This document shows positions 45,506-53,309 of a DNA stretch of 64,000 bases, piece by piece. This DNA is from Phaeovulum veldkampii DSM 11550 (GTDB lineage: Bacteria; Pseudomonadota; Alphaproteobacteria; Rhodobacterales; Rhodobacteraceae): contig NZ_PZKF01000011.1 in NCBI RefSeq assembly GCF_003034995.1, positions 25,731 through 89,730 on the forward strand. Direction: 5' to 3'. Numbering within the stretch: the first letter of the stretch is position 1; each line of letters opens with the position of its first letter. The position numbers and the translations under genes are program-made. The notes under the pieces were generated by a model that worked only from the letters and a program-made list of their open reading frames with translations, was not told the DNA's origin and searched no databases.

Positions 45506-46582
45506 ATGAGACTGACGCTGCCCGAGATTTACGACGTTCGTGTGCGCACGGGGCAACTGCGCGCAGACCCTGCGCAACGCACCGCGCTGGGCCTGCTGGA
45601 ACGCGTCCGCACCGAACTGGAGGCGCCACCCGCCAAAAAGCCACGGTTCAGCTTCTTTGCCAAACCTGCGCCTGCGGTCAGGGGGGTTTACCTCTGGGGC
45701 GGGGTCGGGCGCGGCAAGTCGATGGTGATGGACCTGTTCATGGAGGTGGTGGAAATCCCGCAAAAGCGGCGGGTGCATTTCCACGCCTTCATGCAAGAGG
45801 TTCAGGCCCGGCTGAAAGAGGTACGCAAGACCGGCGTTCAGGATGCGATCCGCCCGGTGGCGCAGGCGGTGTCAGAAACTGCACGGCTACTGTGTTTCGA
45901 CGAAATGCAGATATCCGACATCGCCGATGCGATGATCGTGGGGCGGCTGTTTGAATATCTGTCCGATCTGGGGGTGACGGTTGTCACCACGTCAAACCGG
46001 GCACCGGAGGATCTGTATAAGGACGGGCTGAACCGACATCTGTTCCTGCCCTTCATCGCGTTGCTGTCCGATCGGCTGGAGGTGCATGCGCTGGAAGCGG
46101 CGGGCGATTACCGGCAGGGCCGCGATGCGGGCGCGCAGGTCTATTTCACCCCGGCCGATGCCAAGGCCACACAGGCGCTGGACCATATCTGGGCCGATCT
46201 GACCGGCAATGGCCCGGCGCAGCCGCTGCATCTGTCTGTGGCGGGGCGCGATCTGGTGCTGGCGCGGCACCGGGCGGGGGTGGCGCGCGCGGGGTTCTGG
46301 GATCTGTGCGCCCGCGCGCTGGGCCCGGCCGACTATCTGGCGCTGGCGGGGGCGATCAAGGTGCTGATCCTTGACGGGGTGCCGATCCTGTCTGCGGCCA
46401 ACTTCAACGAGGCCAAGCGGTTCGTGACCCTGATTGACGCGCTTTATGAGGCGAAGGTGCGGCTGATCTGTTCGGCCGCCGACATCCCCGAGCGGCTTTA
46501 TATCGAAGGCGCTGGCACCTTCGAATTTGAACGCACCGCCAGCCGTCTGCGCGAAATGCAGGCCGCGGGCTGGGGCGCATAG
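45506..46582 (+). CDS. zapE: AFG1/ZapE family cell division ATPase
   Basis: A 358-aa AAA-like ATPase. Walker A GGVGRGKSMVMDLF and Walker B LLCFDEMQISD are clear; the RVHFHAFMQEVQ segment and TSNRAPEDLYKDGLNR (sensor region) are family hallmarks, as is the end ASRLREMQ. In E. coli ZapE interacts with FtsZ and destabilises its polymers under stress. It diverges from the DUF4170-kdtA-lpxK operon. Confidence 0.93.
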   Translation: MRLTLPEIYDVRVRTGQLRADPAQRTALGLLERVRTELEAPPAKKPRFSFFAKPAPAVRGVYLWGGVGRGKSMVMDLFMEVVEIPQKRRVHFHAFMQEVQARLKEVRKTGVQDAIRPVAQAVSETARLLCFDEMQISDIADAMIVGRLFEYLSDLGVTVVTTSNRAPEDLYKDGLNRHLFLPFIALLSDRLEVHALEAAGDYRQGRDAGAQVYFTPADAKATQALDHIWADLTGNGPAQPLHLSVAGRDLVLARHRAGVARAGFWDLCARALGPADYLALAGAIKVLILDGVPILSAANFNEAKRFVTLIDALYEAKVRLICSAADIPERLYIEGAGTFEFERTASRLREMQAAGWGA

Positions 46583-46621
46583 GCGGGTGACAAGGGCCCC
46601 CGTCGGGTTTATGACGGCGGT

Positions 46622-47377
46622 ATGACACAGCTTGGCCCCATCGTTGCCGACAGGCTGACCCCGCCGCTGATCCGCGCGCTGGAACAGGCGCTGGATGGGC
46701 CGTCGCAGCGTGTGCGCCGGATCGAGGCGGGCGGGCAGATGGTCTGGCTGAAGCAGGGCGAAAGCCTGTCACTGCGCTGGCGGCTGCAAAAGGGCGACAC
46801 CCGGCGCGCCTTTGCCAATGATCTTGACGCCCTGCACCGTCTGGGGGCCGCCGGCCTGCCGGTGGCGCCTATTCTGGCCGAGGGCCTGGATTTCTTTGTC
46901 ACGCCCGACCGGGGGCGCGCGTTGTCATACCTGTTGCAGCGCCCCGCCGAAGTGATGGCCGAGGCCCGCCAACAGATGTTTGCCGAGGCCGGGCGCGCAC
47001 TGGCAGCGCTCCACCGGGCGGGGTTTGCCCATGGCCGCCCCTCGATCCGCGACATGCTGTGGGATGGCCAGCAGATCACGCTGATTGATTTCGAGCGGTT
47101 CTCGCCCAGGCACAACAGGGTGCAGGATTTCGCCACCGATCTGATGATACTGGCGCATTCGATCCTGAGCTATGGCCGTGGCCCGGTGCCGGAACTGGAG
47201 ATGGCGCTGGCCGCCTATCGCGCCGCCGATCCCGGCGACGTCTGGGCCACAGCACAGGCCCGCGCGCGCAAGCTGGGCTGGCTGGGGGTGCTGACGCGCG
47301 CCGTGGCGCGGCTGCGGCCCCGATCGCGCGATCTGAACGCGGTGCCGCTGACACTGGACCGTTTCGCGCGCGGCTAA
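46622..47377 (+). CDS. Kinase-fold phosphotransferase (InaA/Kdo-kinase-like), atypical catalytic loop
   Basis: A 251-aa protein with a protein-kinase-like fold: lysine in MVWLKQGESLSL, helix AFANDLDALHRLGAAGLPV, hinge-like segment, then FAHGRPSIRDMLWDGQQITLIDFERF. The final IDFERF supplies the metal-binding Asp (DFG position). The loop reads HGRPSIRD instead of HGDxxxxN, so the usual catalytic Asp is absent unless the later Asp serves. LPS kinases of the WaaP/InaA group have this general plan, and lipid A genes lie nearby. Substrate unknown. It is followed 81 bp later by a second kinase-fold gene. Confidence 0.65.
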   Translation: MTQLGPIVADRLTPPLIRALEQALDGPSQRVRRIEAGGQMVWLKQGESLSLRWRLQKGDTRRAFANDLDALHRLGAAGLPVAPILAEGLDFFVTPDRGRALSYLLQRPAEVMAEARQQMFAEAGRALAALHRAGFAHGRPSIRDMLWDGQQITLIDFERFSPRHNRVQDFATDLMILAHSILSYGRGPVPELEMALAAYRAADPGDVWATAQARARKLGWLGVLTRAVARLRPRSRDLNAVPLTLDRFARG

Positions 47378-47458
47378 GGCAGGGTGGCCGGGCTTGCACC
47401 GGCCCGCGCAGGTCGCCAGACTACGCACGGCAAGCGCGGGCCAGGGGCGGGGCATGGA

Positions 47459-48427
47459 ATGAAATTCAGGCGCGATCAGGATGCCGCCGCGCAGACCGCA
47501 GCGGTGGCGGCTTTGCAGGCCCTTGCGGCGACGCAACCCGAACTGGCCGGTCTGCGCCGCCCGGCGGTGCGAAAACTGGCCCCCGACCGCGAGGTTTATC
47601 TGGCGCGCCTAGACCGCAGGCGAGTGGTGCTGAAACGGTTCATCGGCCCACAGGCTAGCCAGACCGTGACCGAAACCGCGCGCGAGCTGGCCTTTCTTGC
47701 CAGAACGATGGCAAGCGGGCCGTATCAGGTGAACCTGTGTCTTCTGGCACTGCCCGAGGCTGGGCTTGTCGTGTTGAGCGAGGCGCCGGGGCTGCGGCTG
47801 GAGGCAGCGATCAGCGCAGCCTCGCCCGCGCTGCGCGCGCGGCTGATGCGGCAGGCGGGCGACTGGCTTGGGCAGTATACCAACGGGCGCCGCCGCACCG
47901 CCGAATTTGCCCCACGCTTCTGGATGCAGCGCCTCAACGGCCACCATGCCGAGGGGCTGCCCCCCGCGCGGTTGCAGGTCATGGCGCCGCTGAAGGCGCA
48001 TCTGGACGCGCAGGTTCCGGCGCTGTTGCGCCACCCGGTCTTGCAGGGCGCCACGCATGGCGATTTTACCGGGGGCAACCTGCATTATCACAAGGGCACA
48101 ATTTACGGCGTCGATATTCAGGGGGAAACCTGGATGGCGCTGGCCAATGATGTGTCCCGGTTTCTGGTCGGGCAGGCGTTGCACAATTCTGACCCCGCCG
48201 TGCCGCGCCACCACGGCATCGCTGCGCCCGACTGGCAGGCGTTCCTGTCCTCGGGGCTGATCCCCGAGGCCGAGCAGGATACCGTCTTGCGGTTCTTCAT
48301 CGGCCATCAGATCTGGTGGCGGCTGGCCGAACCCGCGCTGGCCGCCCAAAAGGCCGCGCGCCTGATCGGCGTGGCACAAAGCTATCTGGAGACCCCGCCT
48401 GTCGCCGCGACGGGCAAGACCGGCTAG
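47459..48427 (+). CDS. Aminoglycoside-phosphotransferase-like (APH fold) protein
   Basis: A 322-aa protein with an APH/choline-kinase-type fold. The ATP-binding lysine is in RRVVLKRFIG, and the catalytic loop is GATHGDFTGGNLHYHKG (HGDxxxxN intact) followed by YGVDIQGET with the metal-binding Asp. It should therefore be an active small-molecule or glycan kinase; the substrate is unknown. ATG 47459 is chosen because the 25 residues upstream are unlike the rest. Its stop overlaps that of convergent folC by 4 bp. Confidence 0.7.
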   Translation: MKFRRDQDAAAQTAAVAALQALAATQPELAGLRRPAVRKLAPDREVYLARLDRRRVVLKRFIGPQASQTVTETARELAFLARTMASGPYQVNLCLLALPEAGLVVLSEAPGLRLEAAISAASPALRARLMRQAGDWLGQYTNGRRRTAEFAPRFWMQRLNGHHAEGLPPARLQVMAPLKAHLDAQVPALLRHPVLQGATHGDFTGGNLHYHKGTIYGVDIQGETWMALANDVSRFLVGQALHNSDPAVPRHHGIAAPDWQAFLSSGLIPEAEQDTVLRFFIGHQIWWRLAEPALAAQKAARLIGVAQSYLETPPVAATGKTG

Positions 48428-49698
48428 CCGTTGTCCTGCAACACCCGGCCCGCCAGATAGAGCGAGCCACAGATCAGGATGCGCGCGCCGGGATCGGCGG
48501 CGGCGATACCTGCCACGGCCTGCGCCACACTGTCGGCGGTGCGCGCGTTGATACCCGTGGCACGGGCGGCTTCGGCGGTGACTGCGGCGGGCAGGGTGTT
48601 TGGCTCGCCGGGAATGGACACCGCCGTCAGGCTTTCGGCGCGCGCGGCCAGCGGGCGCAGATAGCCCGCAATGTCCTTGGTGTTCAGCATCCCCACCACC
48701 AGATGCGTGCGCCGCGCGGGCATCGCGGCCAGCGTGGCCGCCACCGCCGCGCCGCCCGCCGGGTTGTGGCCCCCGTCCAGCCACAGTTCGCACGCACCCG
48801 CCGCCTGCACCAACGGCCCCTGGCGCAGCCGCTGCATCCGGGCGGGCCAGTCGGCGCGGGTCACGGCAGCCTCGCAGGCGGCCGCGTCGGCGCCCAGCGC
48901 GCGCAAGGCGGCCAGCGCCACACCCGCGTTCTGGATCTGGTGCGGGCCGGGCAGGTTCGGCAGGGGCAGGTCCAGAAGGCCCGTTTCGTCGTGATAGATC
49001 AGCCGCCCGCGGTCGGCCTGCACATGCCAGTGCTGGCCATGCACCAGCAGGGGCGCCCCCAGCCGCGCCGCCCGCGCCTCGATCACATCCAGCGCGGCCT
49101 CGTCCTGCGGGCCGACGATGCAGGGCACGCCGCGTTTCAGGATGCCCGCTTTTTCGCCCGCAATCTCGGGCAGGGTTTCGCCCAGATATTGCTGATGGTC
49201 GATCGACACCGGGGTGATGATCGTCAGCCGCGGTCGGTCCACCACGTTGGTGGCATCCAGCCGCCCGCCCAGCCCCACCTCAAGCAGCGTCCAGTCGGCC
49301 GGGGTGCGGGCAAAGGCCAGAAAGGCCGCGCAGGTGGTAATCTCGAAAAACGTGATCGGCTGGCCCGCATTCGCGGCTTCGCACTCATCAAGCAGGTCGG
49401 CCAGCGCGGGTTCGGAAATCAGCGCGCCTGCCAGCCGGATGCGTTCGTGAAACCGCGCCAGATGCGGCGAAGTATACGCGTGGACCCGATCCCCGCGCGC
49501 CTCAAGCCCCGCGCGGATCATCGCCTGGGTCGAGCCCTTGCCGTTGGTGCCCGCGATGTGGATCACCGGCGGCAACGTCGCCTCGGGGCGACCCAGGGCC
49601 GCCAGCAGGCGCTGCACCCGGCCCAGCGTCAGGTCGATCACCTTGGGGTGCAGCCCCATCAGCCGCGCAAGGATCGCGTCAGTCGCGGCGGCCATCAC
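48424..49698 (-). CDS. folC: Bifunctional dihydrofolate/folylpolyglutamate synthase
   Basis: A 424-aa Mur-ligase-type enzyme that adds glutamate to dihydropteroate and to folates. The ATP P-loop is [27 protein letters not shown], the [22 protein letters not shown] region (folate/Mg binding) and [11 protein letters not shown] complete the family pattern. It overlaps accD by 4 bp, a gene pair (accD-folC) widely kept in proteobacteria. Confidence 0.95.
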   Translation of the reverse strand: MMAAATDAILARLMGLHPKVIDLTLGRVQRLLAALGRPEATLPPVIHIAGTNGKGSTQAMIRAGLEARGDRVHAYTSPHLARFHERIRLAGALISEPALADLLDECEAANAGQPITFFEITTCAAFLAFARTPADWTLLEVGLGGRLDATNVVDRPRLTIITPVSIDHQQYLGETLPEIAGEKAGILKRGVPCIVGPQDEAALDVIEARAARLGAPLLVHGQHWHVQADRGRLIYHDETGLLDLPLPNLPGPHQIQNAGVALAALRALGADAAACEAAVTRADWPARMQRLRQGPLVQAAGACELWLDGGHNPAGGAAVAATLAAMPARRTHLVVGMLNTKDIAGYLRPLAARAESLTAVSIPGEPNTLPAAVTAEAARATGINARTADSVAQAVAGIAAADPGARILICGSLYLAGRVLQDNG

Positions 49699-50657
49699 GC
49701 TTGCTTCGGCGTCTCGGCGGGAGCGGCCTCAGGCGTTGCGGCGGCGTCAACCGGCGCAGGTTCCACATACACGGGTTTGGGCGCGGGCAGATCGGCGGCG
49801 ACGGGGGGCGGCAGATGCATCAGCATCCGCAGCACGATGATCAGATCTTCGCGCAGTTTCTTGCGGTGCGTCACGCGGTCCAGCATGCCGTGGTCCAGCA
49901 GGTATTCGGCGCGCTGGAACCCCTCGGGCAGGGTTTCGCGGATCGTCTGTTCGATCACACGGGGACCGGCAAAGCAGATCAGCGCGTTGGGTTCGGCGAT
50001 CTGCACATCGCCCAGCATGGCATAGCTGGCGGTCACGCCGCCCGTGGTCGGATGGGTCAGAACCACAACATAGGGCAGCCGCGCCTCTTTGAGCATCTGC
50101 ACCGCCACCGTTGTGCGGGGCATCTGCATCAGCGACAAAATGCCTTCCTGCATCCGCGCACCGCCCGCGGCGGAAAACAGCACCAGCGGGCGCTTCAACT
50201 CGACCGCGCGGGTGGCGGCAGCGATGATGGCATTGCCCACATACATGCCCATCGACCCAGCCATGAAGCTGAAATCCTGACAGGCGGCGACAATCGGGGT
50301 GCGCCCGATCTCGCCCTCGGCGACCAACATCGCCTCTTTCTCGCCGGTGGCTTTCTGCGCGGCTTTCAGACGCTCGGGATATTTCTTCTGATCGCGAAAG
50401 CCCAGCGGATCGGGCAGCGGGTCGGGCACCGCAACTTCGGTAAAGATGCCGCCGTCAAACAGCCGCACAAACCGATCCCGCGGGCTGATCGCCATGTGAT
50501 GATCGCAACTGGTGCAGACGTTCAGATTGTCGGCCAGTTCGCGGTGAAACAGCATCGTCCCGCATTCGGGGCACTTGGTCCACAGGTTTTCAGGCACCTC
50601 GCGGCGCGAAAACAACGAGTTGATCTTGGGGCGGACGTAGTTCGAGATCCAGTTCAT
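49695..50657 (-). CDS. accD: Acetyl-CoA carboxylase carboxyltransferase subunit beta
   Basis: A 320-aa subunit that, with AccA, transfers carboxyl from biotin to acetyl-CoA in fatty acid synthesis. The N-terminal zinc ribbon has four cysteines (CPECG and CTSCDHH). The carboxyltransferase core contains [30 protein letters not shown] and [17 protein letters not shown]. The final about 30 residues are a proline/alanine-rich tail. ATG 50657 begins [12 protein letters not shown], the conserved start; an upstream extension to 50717 is spurious. Confidence 0.96.
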   Translation of the reverse strand: MNWISNYVRPKINSLFSRREVPENLWTKCPECGTMLFHRELADNLNVCTSCDHHMAISPRDRFVRLFDGGIFTEVAVPDPLPDPLGFRDQKKYPERLKAAQKATGEKEAMLVAEGEIGRTPIVAACQDFSFMAGSMGMYVGNAIIAAATRAVELKRPLVLFSAAGGARMQEGILSLMQMPRTTVAVQMLKEARLPYVVVLTHPTTGGVTASYAMLGDVQIAEPNALICFAGPRVIEQTIRETLPEGFQRAEYLLDHGMLDRVTHRKKLREDLIIVLRMLMHLPPPVAADLPAPKPVYVEPAPVDAAATPEAAPAETPKQA

Positions 50658-50725
50658 CGCGTGATGCCTTCTGCCGCAACGTCGGCAGGAGATAAGCCTA
50701 TGGGCCGCGAAATGCAATCGGCGCG

Positions 50726-50748
50726 GAAAAATGCCGCTGAAACGGCAT
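50726..50748 (-). terminator. Rho-independent terminator after lrgB
   Basis: On the minus strand a 6-bp stem (ATGCCG/CGGCAT) with a TTTCAG loop is followed by TTTTCC. It begins at the lrgB stop codon. Confidence 0.65.
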
Positions 50749-51464
50749 CACAGAAACAGCCCCAGCACCCAGGGCGCGATCAGCGCGGTCAGAACCGCGT
50801 TCAGCCCCATGCCGATGCCGGCAAAGGCGCCGGCGGTTTCATTCACCTGAAACGCCCGCGCTGTGCCGATGCCATGCGCCGCCACCCCCACCGCAAAGCC
50901 GCGCGCGCGCCAGTCCCGGATGCGCAGCGCGTTCAGCAGCGGAGTGACCACGATGGCGCCTGTTATGCCGGTCAGCAGAACCAGAACCGCCGTCAGCGTG
51001 GGCGCGCCGCCAAGGGATTCGGAAATGCCGATCGCCACCGGCGCGGTGGCGGATTTGGGCGCAAGCGCGGCCATCACATCGGGCGCCACCCCCAGCGCAT
51101 GGGCAATGCCCAGCGCCGAGCCGATCGCCGTCAGCGAACCTGCCAGCAGCGCCGCCAGCATTGGCAGTGCCGCGCGCCGCACATGGCCAAGGTTGAAATA
51201 CAGCGGCACCGCCAGCGCCACGGTGGCCGGGCCCAGCATGAAATGCACGAACTGCGCACCATCGAAATAGCGCGCATAGTCGGTGCCGGTGGCCTTGAGC
51301 ACGATGGCCAGCAAGATCACCGCGATCAGCACCGGGTTGGCCCAGGGCTTGCGCCCCGAGGCGCGAAACAGCGCATCCCCTGCCCAATAGGCCAGCAGCG
51401 TGGCGGTCAGCCACATCAGCGGCTCACGCGACAGATAGCTCCAGATCAGGGCGGGGTCAGTCAT
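50748..51464 (-). CDS. lrgB: LrgB family membrane protein
   Basis: A 238-aa inner-membrane protein with seven or eight TM helices. Family motifs: FMLGPATVALAVPLYFNLGHVRR split over a TM helix, LAPKSATAPVAIGISESLGG, and GTARAFQVNETAGAFAGIGM near the C-terminus. LrgAB/CidAB systems modulate murein hydrolase activity, cell lysis or carboxylate (pyruvate, glycolate) transport depending on the organism; the role here is not known. Its start overlaps the lrgA-like gene by 8 bp. Confidence 0.92.
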   Translation of the reverse strand: MTDPALIWSYLSREPLMWLTATLLAYWAGDALFRASGRKPWANPVLIAVILLAIVLKATGTDYARYFDGAQFVHFMLGPATVALAVPLYFNLGHVRRAALPMLAALLAGSLTAIGSALGIAHALGVAPDVMAALAPKSATAPVAIGISESLGGAPTLTAVLVLLTGITGAIVVTPLLNALRIRDWRARGFAVGVAAHGIGTARAFQVNETAGAFAGIGMGLNAVLTALIAPWVLGLFL

Positions 51465-51813
51465 CGGCGCGCACCCCGGTCAGGTGCGCCACCGCGACAA
51501 AGGCCAGCGCCCCCACCGCAATGGCGGCAATGGTTGACACCACCAGCGCCAGCGCCAGCGCCGGGCCTTCACGCGTCAGCACCCCCAGATGCGCCACCAC
51601 GCCCACGCCCGCGGGCACGAACAACAGCGACAGATGCGCCAGCAGCCCCTGCGCCGTGGGCTGCACCGCCGCCGCCAGACGGGGAAAGGTCAGAAACGCC
51701 GCCACCAGCGCAACCATGCCGAGCACCGGACCGGGCAAGGGCAGCGCCAGCGCACGGCTGGCCACCTCGCCTGCAAGTTGAAACAATAGGATCGTGGCGA
51801 GAGCTGGGATCAT
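51457..51813 (-). CDS. lrgA: CidA/LrgA family membrane protein
   Basis: A 118-aa holin-like protein with four TM helices. The characteristic segments are LPLPGPVLGMVALVAAFL and LLFVPAGVGVVAHL. It forms a pair with the downstream LrgB protein and overlaps it by 8 bp, implying translational coupling. No LysR or LytSR-type regulator adjoins it. Confidence 0.92.
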   Translation of the reverse strand: MIPALATILLFQLAGEVASRALALPLPGPVLGMVALVAAFLTFPRLAAAVQPTAQGLLAHLSLLFVPAGVGVVAHLGVLTREGPALALALVVSTIAAIAVGALAFVAVAHLTGVRADD

Positions 51814-51856
51814 GGCGGCCTCCGTCAGGGTGCGCCCAGCCTAGCGCATGGCGCGC

Positions 51857-51885
51857 AAAGCGAAAGGGCGGCCCGAAGGCCGCCC
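51857..51885 (-). terminator. Hairpin terminator upstream of lrgA, downstream of the TM protein
   Basis: On the minus strand an 8-bp stem (GGGCGGCC/GGCCGCCC) closes a TTCG loop and is followed by TTTCGCTTT. It lies 3 bp past the stop codon of the polytopic protein gene and separates it from lrgAB. Confidence 0.75.
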
Positions 51886-51888
51886 CGG

Positions 51889-53097
51889 TCATTGCGCCGC
51901 GACCGGCTGGCCCACACGCGGGCGGGCAAAATGGCGCCGGTTCAGCCGCAACAAAAGCCAGACCATCCAGACCTGCGTCGCCACCGGCAGCGCCGACAGC
52001 ACCCAGAACGCCACCCCGAACTTTGCAACCAGCCCGGCGCCCACCAGACCGATGTTGATCCAGAATTGCAGCATCACCCCCATGGCCACGCCGGGGCAGA
52101 TCAGCGCATAGGCCCCGACCGAGTTTTCCGGTCCTGACAGGAACCGCGCGCCGTAGCCCGTACGCCGCAGCATGGCGAGGCCAAATATACCGAACAGAAC
52201 CTGTGCCGACACGATCTTGGTCAGCAGCAACAGCATGTCGCCCGGCGCCTCGTGCACGCCGAAATGCACATGCAGCCCGTGCCCGACCCGCAGCATCAGG
52301 ATGCCCAGCACCGTCAGGATCGGGATCACGATCAGAATTGTCGGGGCTGCTTCGGCGCTGACGCCATGGCTCATCATCGAGTGAACGCCAAGGATCAGCG
52401 CCACGATCCCCACCACCGCCGAGGCGACCAGAAAGAAGGTCGCCAGAATGATGGACGCGCCCGAAATCAGCGGCACGCTGGACATTGCCGCAGGCGCAGA
52501 AAGCCCGACCCCAACCATCGACAGCGCAAAGGCGGGCAGCATTTGCGCGAAAGACCCGTTCCCTGTCCAGTCAAAGCCGCCCGTGGTTTTCACCCGGCCA
52601 AGGAAGGCGCCCAACTGGCGCAGCGCCAGCACCCCCACCGCCAGAAACGCCACGACCGCACCGGGAAACAGCCATTCCACCACGCCCCACAACCCCGGCA
52701 CCGCCACCATGCCCAGAACAAAGCCCACATTGATCGCCATCGCCAGTGTCAGCGGCAGCGCCATCAACTGGCTTTCGGCGTTCGAGGCACACAGCGCGGC
52801 ATAATCTGCGGTGCGCTTGAACCGGCTCAGTTGCATCAGGTTCCAGATCAGCAGGCGGTAGTGCTGAAAAGCGAAAAAGGCGATGCCCAGATAAGCCGTC
52901 CCGATCATCGCCTGAGCGCGCCAGTCGCCGGCGCCGAACGCGGCCACGATATCCTCGAACACCGGCACCGGGCGGTCAGGGTGCGGCACCCAGAACATCA
53001 GCCACAGAAAGAAGGTGACCGCTATCCCGCCAGCGCCAAGCGCAGCGAGGAGATAGAGCGGCGAGTAACGGTCCGCGGGGCGGGTTGCGGAGGGCAT
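51889..53097 (-). CDS. Polytopic membrane protein, TsoY-like, hypothetical
   Basis: A 402-aa protein with about ten TM helices. ATG 53097 is chosen because GGGAG lies 8 bp upstream and a conserved-looking start follows (YSPLYLLAALGAGGIAVTFF). Recurrent features are FWVPHPDRPVPVFEDI, GNGSFAQMLPAFALSMVGVGL, LMLRVGHGLHVHFGVHEAPG and SYALICPGVAM-like GAYALICPGVAMGVM. The histidine-rich loop (HGLHVHFGVH) could bind metal. From memory it resembles proteins labelled TsoY family (seleno)protein; no in-frame TGA is present, so no selenocysteine. Function unknown. Confidence 0.7.
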   Translation of the reverse strand: MPSATRPADRYSPLYLLAALGAGGIAVTFFLWLMFWVPHPDRPVPVFEDIVAAFGAGDWRAQAMIGTAYLGIAFFAFQHYRLLIWNLMQLSRFKRTADYAALCASNAESQLMALPLTLAMAINVGFVLGMVAVPGLWGVVEWLFPGAVVAFLAVGVLALRQLGAFLGRVKTTGGFDWTGNGSFAQMLPAFALSMVGVGLSAPAAMSSVPLISGASIILATFFLVASAVVGIVALILGVHSMMSHGVSAEAAPTILIVIPILTVLGILMLRVGHGLHVHFGVHEAPGDMLLLLTKIVSAQVLFGIFGLAMLRRTGYGARFLSGPENSVGAYALICPGVAMGVMLQFWINIGLVGAGLVAKFGVAFWVLSALPVATQVWMVWLLLRLNRRHFARPRVGQPVAAQ

Positions 53098-53309
53098 GGC
53101 GATCTCCCACTTCAAATTCACAAAGACGAATATGATAGGCCACGCCGCAAAAGGCAACCCTGCGGCACAGCGCCGCTGGCTGGATCGGCACCATGCCGCG
53201 CATATCTTGTGGATAAACCCGGTTTGCCTGCCAGATCGTGATTGCAGCGATTGACTCGGGCCGCGCCCCGTGGCGACACTCAGGCCCACCCGCCTCAAAG
53301 GACGCCGCC

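Noticed and set aside
51889..53097. Selenocysteine in the TsoY-like protein
   Set aside because: No in-frame TGA occurs within the coding frame.
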